Shown: one piece after another, positions 1-9,766 of the stretch
How positions within the stretch are numbered: the stretch's first letter is position 1
Layout of the letters: each line of letters starts with the position of its first letter
Assembly (NCBI GenBank): GCA_030710605.1
Contig: CP092865.1
Span: forward strand, 31,714,190 to 31,778,189
Direction: 5' to 3'
DNA from: Cordylochernes scorpioides
Taxonomy: Eukaryota; Arthropoda; Arachnida; Pseudoscorpiones; Chernetidae
DNA: 64,000 nucleotides
The notes under the pieces: generated by a model
The model's input: the letters and a program-made list of their open reading frames with translations, nothing else
Told to the model about the DNA's origin: nothing
The model's database searches: none
Program-made: the position numbers and the translations under genes

Positions 1-943
1 GTACATTCTTTTTTATAAGACTGGTTAATGGATCGGCAATTTTCGAAAAACCTTTGATAAATTTTCTATAATATGAACACATTCCTAAAAATGATTGAAC
101 TTCTTTTATCTTTTTGGGTCGAGGAAAATCTCTAATAGCCTTTATATTATGCTCCACTGGTTTTATACCATGTTGGCTGGTTATATGGCCAAGAATCTCC
201 AGTTCTTCGAAATCAAATTGGCATTTTTTGTTGTTCAATTTTAAATTAGCCTCGCGAAAACATCTTAAAACAGCTTCTATTCTTTTAAGATGTGTTGAAA
301 AATCCGAGCTATGTATGATTACGTCATCTAGATAACATAAGCAAATTTGCCATCTAAGATTACTAAGCATATTTTCCATGTTCCTCTCAAATGTGGCAGG
401 GGCATTGCATAGTCCAAAGGGCATTACGTTAAACTCATATAGGCCATGTGCTGTAGTGAAGGCTGTCTTTTCTTTATCTTTCTCCTTAACCTCTACTTGC
501 CAATATCCTGATTTAAGGTCTATTGCTGAAAGGTATTTGGATCCTAGAAGTGTGTCCAATACTCCATCAATTCTGGGAATTGGGTAAACATCCTTCACTG
601 TTACATCATTCAATTTTCTGTAGTCAACGCAGAATCTGTACTTACCATCTCGCTTCTCGACCAATATTACGGGGAAGGACCATGGACTCGAGGATGGTCT
701 GATTATGCCGTCTCTGAGCATTTCATCAATTTGCTCTTTAATGATTTCTCGCTCTTTCGCGCTCACCCTATACGGCTTGTGTTTGATCGTTTTCGCGCCT
801 TCTGTATCAATCCGATGTTTCGCTAAGTTGGATCTTCCTAATCTCGACGAAAACAAATCCACGTACTTTTCCAAAACTTGTTTCAATTGCTCCTTATCCG
901 TATATGACAAATTTTCGTTTATCTGAAATTGAGGTTCTTCATG
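1..943 (-). CDS. Gypsy reverse transcriptase domain, partial (off left edge)
   Basis: This minus-strand frame is open from about 943 to the window edge, apparently without a stop. In order it contains HKPYRVS, the segment WSFPVILVEKRDGKYRFCVD, AIDLKSGYWQV, MPFGLCNAPATF, the catalytic YLDD box (as CYLDDVIIHS) and FLGMCSYYRKFIKGFS. These are the conserved blocks of Ty3/Gypsy reverse transcriptase, including the start of the thumb. Upstream, near 943-950, the frame is lost at a run of A, consistent with a one-base indel in a decayed element. The domain would copy element RNA into cDNA. The reading is from conserved blocks, not alignment. Confidence 0.92.
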
Positions 944-1056
944 CTTTTTTGTTCACTTTCTTCCATAAGATTCACTTCGGCTGGCTTGCTTCCAAAGCAC
1001 AATGTTTGGTTTTTTAATATTTTTAATGGTCGAGGGTAAGGATTTGTTATCCAGAT

Positions 1057-1371
1057 TTATGTTTCCTTATTCGCAACATTTATTAAGCTTCTCGCTAGTC
1101 GAAGACCATTTGTTTGAAACATTTTATGGTTCTCCTCGATGATGTATTCGCCATCGCCTGCTTCTACAAATGCCTTAATCAATTTAATAGAAAGTTCTGG
1201 TATAATGGCATCCTTTGCATTTTTTATTTTCTTCTTTTGATATTTGATTACGTCACGATTTCCTGTCAATTCATATTTGATTATTTCACGCTGACAATCA
1301 ATTTTTGCGTTCATTTTCTTAAGAAAATCTCGTCCAAGTATAAATATTCGCAAATGTGTTCTCATTATCAC
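1057..1371 (-). pseudogene. Gypsy pol segment between protease and RT
   Basis: A 104-residue frame rich in Lys and Ile lies between the protease and the reverse transcriptase and overlaps the end of the protease frame by four bases. It starts with the motif RIFILGRDFL, typical of the protease-RT connector, where the LGxDFL block ends the protease fold. The shift relative to 1368-1607 indicates a frameshift within what was one pol protein. Confidence 0.7.
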
Positions 1372-1607
1372 AAATTGATGTGTAATCGTTTTTTGTCATC
1401 AAATTTTATATTTAAAACAATATTTCCTACGATATCTAATTCTTTGCCATCGGGTCCGGAGCACATTTGATCAGGATTTATCATTCCAAGACCTGTATTA
1501 AGAGCTGTACTAAGGTCGACCACTGAAAGATCAGCGCCTGTATCAATCAAAGCTTCGCAGATACCGATTCTATCCACGTTAATGTTTATTTTATATTTGG
1601 GGTCCAA
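1368..1607 (-). pseudogene. Retroviral-type aspartic protease of the Gypsy element
   Basis: The frame carries ALIDTGADLSVVD, the catalytic DTGA box of retroelement aspartic proteases, preceded by a short beta-strand-like stretch and followed by a VGNIVLNIKF flap-side segment. The family cleaves Gag-Pol polyprotein as a homodimer. The frame ends where the next pol frame begins, so the protease is separated from RT by a frameshift. Confidence 0.85.
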
Positions 1608-1663
1608 CTTTTTAATTCCATTTATGGTCGACTTGCTTTGATTGACGGACTCAGGCGCGATGC

Positions 1664-2671
1664 TTAGTTTAAATCTTCCAATGTGGCATATCTATTCTTT
1701 GTAGGGATACTTGAGTACGTGTTATTACTTACGTCAGCGTAGAGCAGAGGTCTCGACTTCTCAGTTCCATTATCCATTCGGATTTCTTCTTCGACCTTGT
1801 CTTGTGTAACTATGGGGTCCTCTTCCACAATTCTTACAAACCTGACTCTGCAATACCGCGCTACGTGTCCTGGCTTGTTACACTTGAAACATATTGGTCT
1901 CCCGTCTTCTGACCTATTCCTGTTTGAATCTGGACTCTTATTGTATGTTTTCCTTGGGTAGACCGGTTTTGGCTCAGGATTGGGAGTGTAAGATCGTCTA
2001 GGGGCAGAGGCTTGTTCTGGTAGTACCTCGGAGCGGGGGCCTGGAGGTGTTCTGGTATGGTCTTCTGAACGACGTAGCATTCTTCCATTGCTCTTGATGA
2101 TGGGGATGAGGAGAGCGTGGTCCATTATATAGAGCTTTTGATTTTTCTGCACGTTCTTGGTAATTCTTTTCAAACAAATCCAGCTTTTCACAAATTTCTA
2201 GAAGTTCGTTGGTATTTCTAGGAGGGTTTAGGTGGAGGGCAAAAGAGTATTCTTTCTTTAACCCTCCAATAACCCAGTCTATTTTAGTCTCTTCTTCCAT
2301 TTGGGGTCGACCTTGTTGCACAGTACAAGGATATCCTCTGCAAACCTGATTGCAGGTTCATTCCACTGTTGCATCCTGTTCAGTCTCATCTTCATTTCTT
2401 CTTTGTTGGCGTCTGAGGCAAAATCCTCAATTAGGCGGCTCTTGAAATTTTTCCATCTGGTGAAACTTATCTTGTGTAGGTTCAGCCAGGTTTTGGCGCT
2501 ACCAATCATATTCATGGCAGCATAACGGGAGATAACGTAGTCTGCCCAATGGTACAGGAAGCCAATTTCTTCAAGAGATTCAATCCATGGGCAAAGGTCT
2601 TCCGTTTCATCATACTTGGGGATGTCGATGTTGGGATTCGGGAAAACTGGGTCGGAACTTGCATCTCGCAA
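1664..2671 (-). pseudogene. Gypsy gag with CCHC zinc knuckle, frame-broken
   Basis: Three overlapping minus-strand frames make up one gag. The N-terminal part (2279-2671) has a capsid-like segment with WIESLEEIGFLYHWADYVI and a WKNFKSRLIEDFA block. The middle part (1998-2321) contains WVIGGLKKEYSFAL. The C-terminal part (1664-2191) has a basic Pro/Arg-rich stretch and the zinc knuckle CFKCNKPGHVARYC (CX2CX4HX4C), which binds element RNA. Two frame changes are needed to join them, so the gene is dead. Confidence 0.85.
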
Positions 2672-3264
2672 ATTGTTGCACCAGGTTGCGGCTTGGCAGA
2701 CTTTTAAACCTTGATCCTCTACTGTGCTGGGTCTTGCATCTTACCAGAGCGTGTTTCAACCATCCTACAAATTCATATAAGCGAATAATGAGATAACTCT
2801 ACTTTAAGTAGCCTCCAGAATCCTTTATTTATTTCTCACATCAAAGAGAGCAGTGAAGTCACACAGTGTACCTAAATATAAATGATGATTCTATAATACA
2901 TATATTCTTTTTATTTATTTATGCTTATGAGGTGATACAGCAACGTCTTTACAATAAGAGAGGAGACAAAATGAATCAAATCTAGAAAAAAGAAGTGAGG
3001 ACTTCTCGGTCAACATATATTCTGTTTATAATACATATATTCTGTTTAATAAAATAAATAAATATAAAATATAAATTTGAATTTAATATATATGAAAAAT
3101 AATATTACAAATTAAATTAAAATAGCTTCATTAGCCATGATGCAACAATATGAAGGGGTGATACGTTTTATTACGCTTCAGGAATCCAAATTACCTCAAG
3201 AGAGAGCTGATACGTGGACTCTTCCAGGAGTTTGTTGTGTGGAGACTTTAAAGTTTATAATAAT
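2672..3264. other. AT-rich stretch right of gag, no gene
   Basis: This stretch is very AT-rich from about 2870. The 5' LTR of the Gypsy element should lie here if it is retained, but I see no paired LTR in the window to confirm it. There is no coding signal. Confidence 0.4.
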
Positions 3265-3350
3265 AAAGGCATATATTGGATCAAAATATCATTTATTTTA
3301 CCAATATTTCAGTTGGATGAACGCCAACCTTTATCAAGGTATTATAAAAT
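3265..3350 (+). repeat. Solitary arm of a fold-back repeat
   Basis: The segment containing CCAATATTTCAGTTGGATGA and a following CGCCAACCTTTATCAAGG matches the arms of the palindromic element at 43003-43305, which has CCAATATTTCGGTTGGCTAA. Only one arm is present here. Confidence 0.5.
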
Positions 3351-3427
3351 ACTAGTATACACAATATATATGCATACATATACAAGTATATATGTTATGT
3401 AAACTTATTATTTTATTTCAAATTATT

Positions 3428-4165
3428 AATATATACAGTTATCAGCGTCATGCATTCTTTCTTAATTCTGTCACCGTTTGCTTTTGGTTCAGTGGTAGAA
3501 TGCTCGCCTGCCACGCGGCCGATGCATTTTTTTTTTTTTTACAATTTTTAAAACTCATTTATATTATTAAAATATATGTGCTTTTCCTGTCTATGTACAG
3601 ATTAATGGTCTATGTACACAAGTATACAAGTATGTATACAAGTTTTTTGGAAATTGCGTGGCAAATTTGCCCTTTCGCTCGCAAGCAGCGCCTCTAGCGG
3701 TGAAGATGGGAGGTAATATCAGCTGACCTAATGGACATTCAAAACGTGTTTTAACAGGACATAGAGAAAAATCTGGAAAATATATTTTCGGATTTTTAGT
3801 CAAGAAAAATAAATTGACAGGTTCTGGGAAAAAAGTAGTTGTTTTTTATTCAGAAAATGATGATGAGAATATTGCTGTATCATATTTGATTATCAGATAC
3901 AAAATTATATCCGGAAAAATTCCAAAAAGCAAAGACCACAGGTGAAGCCAGTTCATTTTTAGTATTCAGGAACAAAATTCTAACAGAAAAACATTCATTC
4001 GAGCAGAAGACACAAAGCCAGATCATCTCTTTATAAAAATATCGCTTCTCAGACACAAAGTTTGGAGCGGGACGTTTCACAAGAATGACATCCACGGCGC
4101 CAATTTATAATTGTAACGAATAGTATTTGAATAAAAGCATTTAATCGGGTAAAACCCGGGCATTG
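3428..4165 (+). mobile_element. Non-autonomous Helitron copy with tRNA-Gly remnant, truncated 3' hairpin
   Basis: The 5' end resembles the family start (TATATACAG then AGCGTCAT). A partial tRNA-Gly follows at 3486-3526: A box and anticodon arm, with the T arm deleted. Next come a T-run, the family segment with ACTCATTTATAT, and the 3' segment GGCGCCAATTTATAATTG. The terminal hairpin is cut at CCCGGGCATTGCCC and runs directly into a second copy at 4166. About 500 bp of unrelated sequence lies in the middle. No Rep/helicase ORF is present, so it would depend on an autonomous Helitron. Confidence 0.65.
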
Positions 4166-4467
4166 CCCTTTCTTAATCAATTCTGTCACCGTTTGCTTTT
4201 GTGAATGGAATAATTACCCAAATATGGCCATTTCTCATAACCATCGGTGGTTCAGTGGTAGAATGCTCGCCTGCCATGCGGACGGCCCGGGTTCATTCCA
4301 GGCCGATGCATTTTTATTTTATTTTTTTTTTTTACAATTTTTAAAACTCATTTATATATTATACAAGAATGGCATCCACGGCGCCAATTTATAATTGTAA
4401 CGAATAGTATTTGAATAAAAGCATTTAATCGGGTAAACCCCGGGCGTTGCCCGGGTCATTCGGCTAG
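4166..4467 (+). mobile_element. Second tandem Helitron copy with intact 3' terminus
   Basis: It starts inside the family sequence (ATTCTGTCACCGTTTGC), carries an almost full-length tRNA-Gly pseudogene, and ends with the GC hairpin CCCGGGCGTTGCCCGGG followed by TCATTCGG and CTAG at 4464-4467, then T. A hairpin about 10 nt upstream of CTRR is the defining Helitron 3' end. The head-to-tail arrangement with 3428-4165 fits rolling-circle tandem products. Confidence 0.75.
4241..4310 (+). pseudogene. tRNA-Gly(GCC) pseudogene captured in a Helitron
   Basis: The order is acceptor CCATCGG, A box TGGTTCAGTGG, anticodon arm CTCGCCTGCCATGCGGA with GCC anticodon, T arm, then CCGATGC with a trailing A. Defects are C instead of G at position 1, a C:A mismatch at the top of the anticodon stem, one T-stem mismatch and a missing G in the T loop. 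No CCA is encoded, as expected for a nuclear tRNA. It lies inside the Helitron and is not expected to yield a working tRNA. Confidence 0.8.
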
Positions 4468-4477
4468 TATTTCATAA

Positions 4478-4735
4478 ATTCAAATATTCTGTTAAGTCTA
4501 CCACCAGATGTCGCGACTTCCCTTTATATAACCTATTGTTATTGGTTCCCGATGGCCGGCTCAAACTTTTTGTAAATTATGTAAATAAGTTTTTCCTTCT
4601 TTTATTCTTACGCCTTAAGCCAGGCAGTACTTTTATCAAATCATGTTTTATTAGTATGCTTTCAAGATTCTTGCCCCGACTGCATTACCAATACCATTTA
4701 GTACTAAAAAGAACCAGCAAATAATTCCATAGCAT
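4478..4735 (+). repeat. LTR-like interspersed repeat with TATA box, copy 1
   Basis: It contains CCACCAGATGTCGCGACTTC, a TATA-like CTTTATATAACC and GTACTAAAAAGAACCAGCAA. The same order recurs at 7735-8040 and, on the other strand, at 56155-56470. The shared promoter-like box suggests a solo LTR, but clear TG...CA ends and duplicated targets were not established. Confidence 0.5.
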
Positions 4736-5374
4736 AATCCTCAAGATAATCAAAATCAACAGAAAATCTTTTTCCTAATATATATATAACATATATATGC
4801 CTTTTTAATTAAAGATTTATTTATGGATTGCTCCATTTTCAAAAAGACTTTAAAGTGTTCTCTGCGCGCTTGGTCCGTGTCTGGTGATATCCTCACATAC
4901 CTGTGTAACCACAATGTCCGCTCCTTATCAACGCTGCAATAAAATATTAGTACTGATATTTTTCATAACTAATTGTAATTTATTTTTCCTCTTTATTTTC
5001 ACTTTTTTGTGAGTATACGCTTTTCTGTGCGATAGGTTACTTTTACTTTAGCCCAGAGTACTTTTTACTTTTGTGCGTAAATACGTCAAGGTAACTTGTC
5101 ATTGGCGTGCTTGCCAGGAATACTAGTGTTTGCTGCACGAGTAAATTCATGTGATTTTTACGTGAATGTTTTCTTTGTTTGAATGTTTTTTTCTTCTTTG
5201 TACTACATCATGTTTGTGAACTCTTTGCGTGTCATGTCAACTCTTTGCACTTGTGCTCTTTGCACTTGTGCTCTTTGCATAACTGCTTTACAGCGTTGAA
5301 AAATACATTTAAAAAACGATATGATAGGTTTGTGGTTATGTAACTCTGTGGTTTCAGTCCGAAGTCCGGAGGAT
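4736..5374. other. AT-rich unannotated stretch
   Basis: No coding frame, RNA gene or recognisable element was seen apart from short simple repeats, for example a thrice-repeated CTCTTTGCACTTGTG near 5230-5280. Confidence 0.4.
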
Positions 5375-5460
5375 AAAAAGAAGGGGAGCGGTAGCACGCT
5401 CGCTAAAATACCTGGTGGATTCAACCGACTCGGCTGATAGTACTCTGTAAGTGACTTTGA
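5375..5460 (+). repeat. LINE 5'-region-like fragment
   Basis: The segment with AGCACGCTCGCTAAAATACC and GGCTGATAGTACTCTGTAAG matches the region around 62610-62690 (AACAAGCTCGCTATAAAACC, GGCTGATAGTACCCTGTAAG). I treat both as fragments of one dispersed element whose class I cannot fix. Confidence 0.35.
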
Positions 5461-5614
5461 GAAAGGACAATAACAAAAGCTCCAAATTAAATAATTGAAA
5501 ACGTGACAGGTTCATTTTTAAACATAAATTTCGGTTAACAATTGTTGCTAAAAAGAAAAGTTAGTAAAAAGAATTGATGAATAAATAAATTTGTGTACCT
5601 AACTATTGTACATA

Positions 5615-6895
5615 CCAGGTCTATTAGTATGAAACGCGAAAATGACCGCCATGGGGCGCTGTGCAACTTTATTTGAGCCGACGGTGGCGCTGTTGAAGGC
5701 ATTTTGTGTTTTTACTCACGTTGCATCAGCATGCGTGCAGTTTCATAAAAATTCAAATCGTGGAAAATTTCTGGAGCCCGTGGAAAATGGCGATTTCCGA
5801 GCCAAAAAGTGCCCATTTGCGGGAAGTTTTGTTGTTCTCCTTCAACTGGAAGAAAAGTGCCACTGAAGCCCACCGAATGCTCGAGCAAGTTTACGGCGAC
5901 CACGCTCTGAGCAAATGGCAGTGTTACAGGTGGTTTAAAAAATTCCAAAGTGGCGATTTCGAACTTGATAATGAACCACGTGGAAAACCGCCCCAAAAGT
6001 TCGAGGACGCTGAACTGCAAGCTTTATTGGATGAGGACAGTACCCAAACGCAGGAGAAACTCGCGAAACAGCTCCAGGTGTCTTAAGGTGCTGTTTCCCT
6101 ACATTTAAACAGCCTCGGAATGACCCAAAAGCTTTCCAGATGGGTCCCCCACGAGTTAAGCGAAAGGCAGCAAGAAGGGCGTCTGGTAACCTGCGAAGGG
6201 CAGCTCGCCAGGCATGAAAAGAAGTCATTTTTACACCGAATTGTAACTTCTGATGAGAAATGGATCCACTTCAGCAATCCTACGCGCCAAAAGTCGTGGG
6301 GCCTGCCGGCCAATTTCCAAAACAGACGCCTAGGCCCAATCGCTTCGGAAAAAAGGCAGTGCTTTGCGTATGGTGGGACTAGACCGGCGTAGTATATTTC
6401 GAGCTCCTGAAACCTGACGAAACGGTCAATACTAGTCGCTACGAACAACAAATTCACAGTTTGAGAGAGGCATTGAATGAAAAAGACCGGAATGGCGTGA
6501 AAAGCACAAGCTGATACTGCAGCATGACAACGCTCCAACCCACAACGCTACGGTGGTCAAAAACACCATAAAAGACTTGGGATGGGAACTCTTACCCTAC
6601 CCGCTGTACTCACCAGACTTAGCGCTGTCGGATTACCACCTTTTCACATCTTTAGGACACGCCCTAAAAAACCAGGAATTTTCGAACTCAGTCATACTCC
6701 GAAAATGGCTTGTTGACTGGTTCGACTCAAAAGGAATAGAATTTTTCAGACAAGGAATTCGAAAATTGCCTGAAAGGTGGTCCGAGTGTATAGCTAATTA
6801 GGGCAATTACTTTGAATAAAAAATCTTTTGTTTTATGGAATTGGTGAACTTTTGAATTCTCTGAAAATTTTCGCGTTTCATACTAATAGACCTGG
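5615..6895 (+). mobile_element. mariner element 1 with perfect terminal inverted repeats
   Basis: A 29-bp inverted repeat beginning CCAGGTCTATTAGTATGAAA occurs at both ends with no mismatch. TA flanks each side (5613-5614 and 6896-6897), the mariner target duplication. The 1281-bp length is normal for mariner. The perfect ends contrast with the badly broken transposase, so this copy was probably mobilised in trans before it decayed. Confidence 0.95.
5787..6818 (+). pseudogene. mariner transposase pseudogene
   Basis: The N-terminal helix-turn-helix region reads AISEPKSAHLREVLLFSFNW, followed by CYRWFKKFQSGDF, the usual mariner DNA-binding block. The catalytic triad can be followed across frames: TSDEKWIHF for the first Asp, LQHDNAPTH for the second, and YSPDLALSDYHLF for the third, giving DD34D. 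In-frame stops (for example after KQLQVS near 6084) and several frameshifts between 6085 and 6560 disrupt it. The end GNYFE then TAA matches family C-termini. The family cuts and pastes at TA; this copy cannot encode an active enzyme. Confidence 0.9.
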
Positions 6896-7096
6896 TACAG
6901 TAGCGATAGGCAGGTGATATTCTGGAGGTAGTGAGCGACAAGATCTGATGAATTTAACACAATGAGCTTTATTGTATTGTTATAATATGAAACGTAAAAA
7001 ATAAACTATCTTCCATCGGAGTAATTATCCTGAACTATTATGCTGATCAATAATATTTTTTCCAACTTTATCCTTCTAATTTTTTTCAGTTTCTAT

Positions 7097-7360
7097 AACA
7101 GGCTTCTTTTCAACCTCTTTATCCTATTTACTTTCTTCAGCTTCTATAACAGGCTTCTTATCAACTTATTTAGCCTCTTCAGATTATCCAACAGGCTTCT
7201 TATAAACTTATTTAGCCTCTTCAGTTTCTCCAACGGGCTTCTTAACAACTTATTTAGCCTCTTCAGTCTCTCCAACAGGCTTCTTATAAACTTATTTAGC
7301 CTCTTCAGTTTCTCAAACAGGCTTCTTAACAACTTATTTAGGCTTTTATTCTTTTCATCT
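7097..7360 (+). repeat. 42-bp minisatellite, about six units
   Basis: The unit begins AACAGGCTTCTTATAAACTT and continues through ATTTAGCCTCTTCAG. Starts are at about 7097, 7148, 7190, 7232, 7274 and 7316. Read on the minus strand, one frame is open through the array and gives a 14-residue amphipathic repeat (EKLKRLNKFIRSLL). Another frame gives TEEAK-stop-VVKKPVGE with a stop in each unit. No flanking gene structure supports translation. Confidence 0.85.
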
Positions 7361-7734
7361 GAGCTTGAGTTTTTTTTATCTACTTCGCTCAGGCACTCAT
7401 AACCAACTTTTCCTCTGAGCTTGAGTTCTTTAACTCCTTCGCTCACGCACTCTTATCCTTATAAACAATACTCACAATCCTCCTGCCGTCCATCTTGCCG
7501 TGCCTTTTATACCTTGCTTGCGCAAAGTATTACCTCATTGGCTCTCTTTGTCACGTGATCAGCAAATGATATTATACAAATCAATTAATTTTAACAATCA
7601 TGTTGCAAATAACCAGCAATTAAAATTTTCATTTCAAACCATTGTTATATATTAACCATTTTTGTTGAGTATCCTATAATAGCAGCTTTAATATATATAT
7701 GTTAAATAAAAATATCATTTTATTCAAAATTATA
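7361..7734. other. No gene seen between minisatellite and LTR-like repeat
   Basis: Apart from a second short duplication (GAGCTTGAGTT near 7361 and 7416), nothing recognisable is present. Confidence 0.35.
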
Positions 7735-8040
7735 TTTCATATATTCAAATATTCTGTTTATATCTACCACCAGATGTCGGGACCTTCCCTATATAAAACC
7801 GATTGTTGTTGGTTCCCAATGGCCCGCTCAAACCGTTTGTACATTATGTAAATAAGTTTTCGTTTTCTTCTACTACTCGCCTTTAAAGTCAAGGTATTAT
7901 TTCATTCTCAATTGTGTTATCATATCAATTATAGTAAATTATGATTCAACCTTTATTTTATTAATATTTTTCAACGACTACAAAGCAATATCAAAAAAAC
8001 ATACTCATGTACCCTTCAACAACCTAAGAAAATCTTTTTA
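7735..8040 (+). repeat. LTR-like interspersed repeat, copy 2
   Basis: It contains CCACCAGATGTCGGGACCTT, then CCCTATATAAAACC and ACATTATGTAAATAAGTTTT, collinear with 4478-4735. The TATA-like box is kept. Confidence 0.5.
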
Positions 8041-8047
8041 TTTATAA

Positions 8048-8095
8048 CTAGCCGAATGACCCGGGCAACGCCCGTGTTTTACCCGACTGTAGATG
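8048..8095 (-). mobile_element. Helitron 3' terminus (minus orientation)
   Basis: Read on the minus strand it ends with hairpin arms around GTTGCCCGGG, then TCATTCGGCTAG and a flanking T. Only the last 45 bases match the family; the rest of the element is absent or diverged. Confidence 0.65.
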
Positions 8096-8262
8096 TTACA
8101 ACGGTGATCCTTAGGTCGCTGGTTCAAACCCGGCTCGAGGGAGCCGGCGAGCACGTGACCTCCCTGTGCGCGCGCATCCGTGACAGAGGCCGATGAGGAA
8201 AGACGGTCGTGACTATATATAGGGATATTTATATGATGATCATCACCATGATATATGACTTA
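8096..8262 (+). repeat. tRNA-derived SINE-like fragment
   Basis: A B-box-like GGTTCAAACCC sits in a T-arm-like context, followed by a GC-rich tRNA-unrelated body (GAGGGAGCCGGCGAGCACGT) and a TATATATAG-containing tail. An A box is not clear, so the head is probably truncated. Confidence 0.4.
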
Positions 8263-8775
8263 TTTTTTTCTGACATATGTATATGTACTTTTATATTATA
8301 TATATATTTTTTATTCAACAGTTGCAAAGAAACGCCATATCTACAATTAGGATAATTGCGTGTAAATCTGAATTATATACAAATAAAATCATCTTAAAAT
8401 TAACATAGTTAAACATTGGGAAGCACGCAAATTACACATTCGATGTCAAATTTTGCATATATTAGCTTGAAATATGTACACCGTATAATCATGAAATGTG
8501 TACACAAAACTGCCATTTACAACTGTTGGAACAACGTGTAGACCAAGTAAATTAATCGTCAACAGTCAATACTTTCGCCTTAAAATGTACAGCCTGCAGA
8601 ATCTATTAAACTTGATGTATTGGTCTTTATTGTAAATAGCTTGTTTGGTGTTTGTCAGGTAAAGTTGGTTCTTCCCTTAAATCAGAAGTTGACGGACAGT
8701 TTATTAGAAGATGTTCTACATTTCCACAAGTGCACGCAGGTGAACCAATTTTACCAATTATAAACAAATATGTTG

Positions 8776-9012
8776 CACTAGCGCGCCATCTGTTATCGAT
8801 TTTAGAAACTATTTTAAAGGCGTAAGATTCTTTTTGAAATTAAACAATTTCTACTGCCCTTACTGCAATGTGGTAGATTAAACTGGCGAAACCGCTGGGA
8901 GGGTTCACCACTGATGAGCCAGGCCCTTCCTTTAATTTTTCCATTGCAGTAAGGGCAGTAGAAATTGTTTAATTTCAAAAAGAATCTTACGCCTTTAAAA
9001 TAGTTTCTAAAA
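8776..9012. mobile_element. Fold-back (palindromic) element inserted in the LINE
   Basis: Arms of about 70 bp at 8800-8870 and 8941-9012 are inverted copies (inner end ACTGCCCTTACTGCAATG). The 70-bp centre holds GGCGAAACCGCTGGGAGGGT. ACAAATATGTTG before and ACAAATATGTGTTG after look like an approximate 12-bp target duplication of LINE sequence. No ORF. Related arms occur at 55750-55820, 58555-58625 and 62400-62530. Confidence 0.75.
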
Positions 9013-9322
9013 ACAAATATGTGTTGAAGTTACCACGTTCAGTAAAATATTGAACGTTATAGAAGTTGGGTTGAACATAGTTAGGAATTCTTGAAGTCCC
9101 AAAGAATCCCTTGAAATTGTCATTAGCACTTCCGTAGTATTCTTCAAATTTCTGTTTCATAAAATTAGTTATAATTTTTATTTTAGTTGGATCTGATTTT
9201 TTGTATACGATATTTATTTTTAGTATATTTGTTTCAATAAAATCCGTGAGCTTTGGTGTTCTAGCAACAATATGAGTACAGTTTGACGATTTTAAATTAT
9301 AAACCTGTGTACTGTGCTTCAA
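8987..9322 (-). pseudogene. LINE ORF2 C-terminal segment
   Basis: This 111-residue frame is related by position and motif (TPKLTDFIETNI) to the LPLISDFIES-type segment of the second R1-like LINE at 47510-49225, where LANIPLISDFIESRIM occupies the same place downstream of RT. It is separated from the RT frame by several breaks. Its last codons read into the fold-back arm. Confidence 0.6.
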
Positions 9323-9766
9323 AATTTTGTACTGCAGAGAGTTTAATTTATCTTTGACTTTTTTGGGTATAAAGTTGTACAGATCGTGAAACCATAAGTT
9401 AATGAACTTCGAAATAATGTCTTATAAAGTACTATTCTTCTTTTACTGTCCAGTCCCCATGCTTTCCCCGTTAACCTAATTAGGTATGTACTAGTTCTAT
9501 CTGTTTTAGTAATAATCTCATCAATATGGTCACAAAATTCAATTTATTTTTATTTCTGTGATTTTAAAAAGTTATTCCCATAATCTTCAGTTTTTCCACC
9601 CGATTGGCAGCGATAGTGTTCGGAATTTTTGCAGCTATTTTGCTATTGAACAAGTATAAGATTTTCGTTTCTCTTCAGATACGGTCAACTTATTGTTCCC
9701 ACACCAGTCTAATATTCTCCCCATGACCTATTCTATTGTATTCCAAAGTTCTGTCAAGTTATTTCC

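Larger units (their letters stand above)
1..2671 (-). mobile_element. Ty3/Gypsy LTR retrotransposon fragment (gag-protease-RT), decayed
   Basis: Read on the minus strand, gag, an aspartic protease and a reverse transcriptase follow in the standard Gypsy order. The element runs off the left edge, so RNase H, integrase and the 3' LTR are not visible. Gag changes frame at least twice, and at least one further frame break separates protease from reverse transcriptase, so the copy is not functional. I could not delimit a 5' LTR or primer-binding site to the right of gag (2672-3264). Confidence 0.9.

Noticed and set aside
4241-4310. Functional tRNA-Gly gene
   Set aside because: Mismatches in acceptor, anticodon and T stems and a shortened T loop make it a pseudogene.
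8880-8930. CTGATGAG close to GAAACC with a CTGGC/GCCAG stem, resembling a circularly permuted hammerhead
   Set aside because: Only 19 nt lie between GAAA and CTGATGA, too few to hold both stem III and stem I with loops, and the core is not kept in the related copy at 54731.
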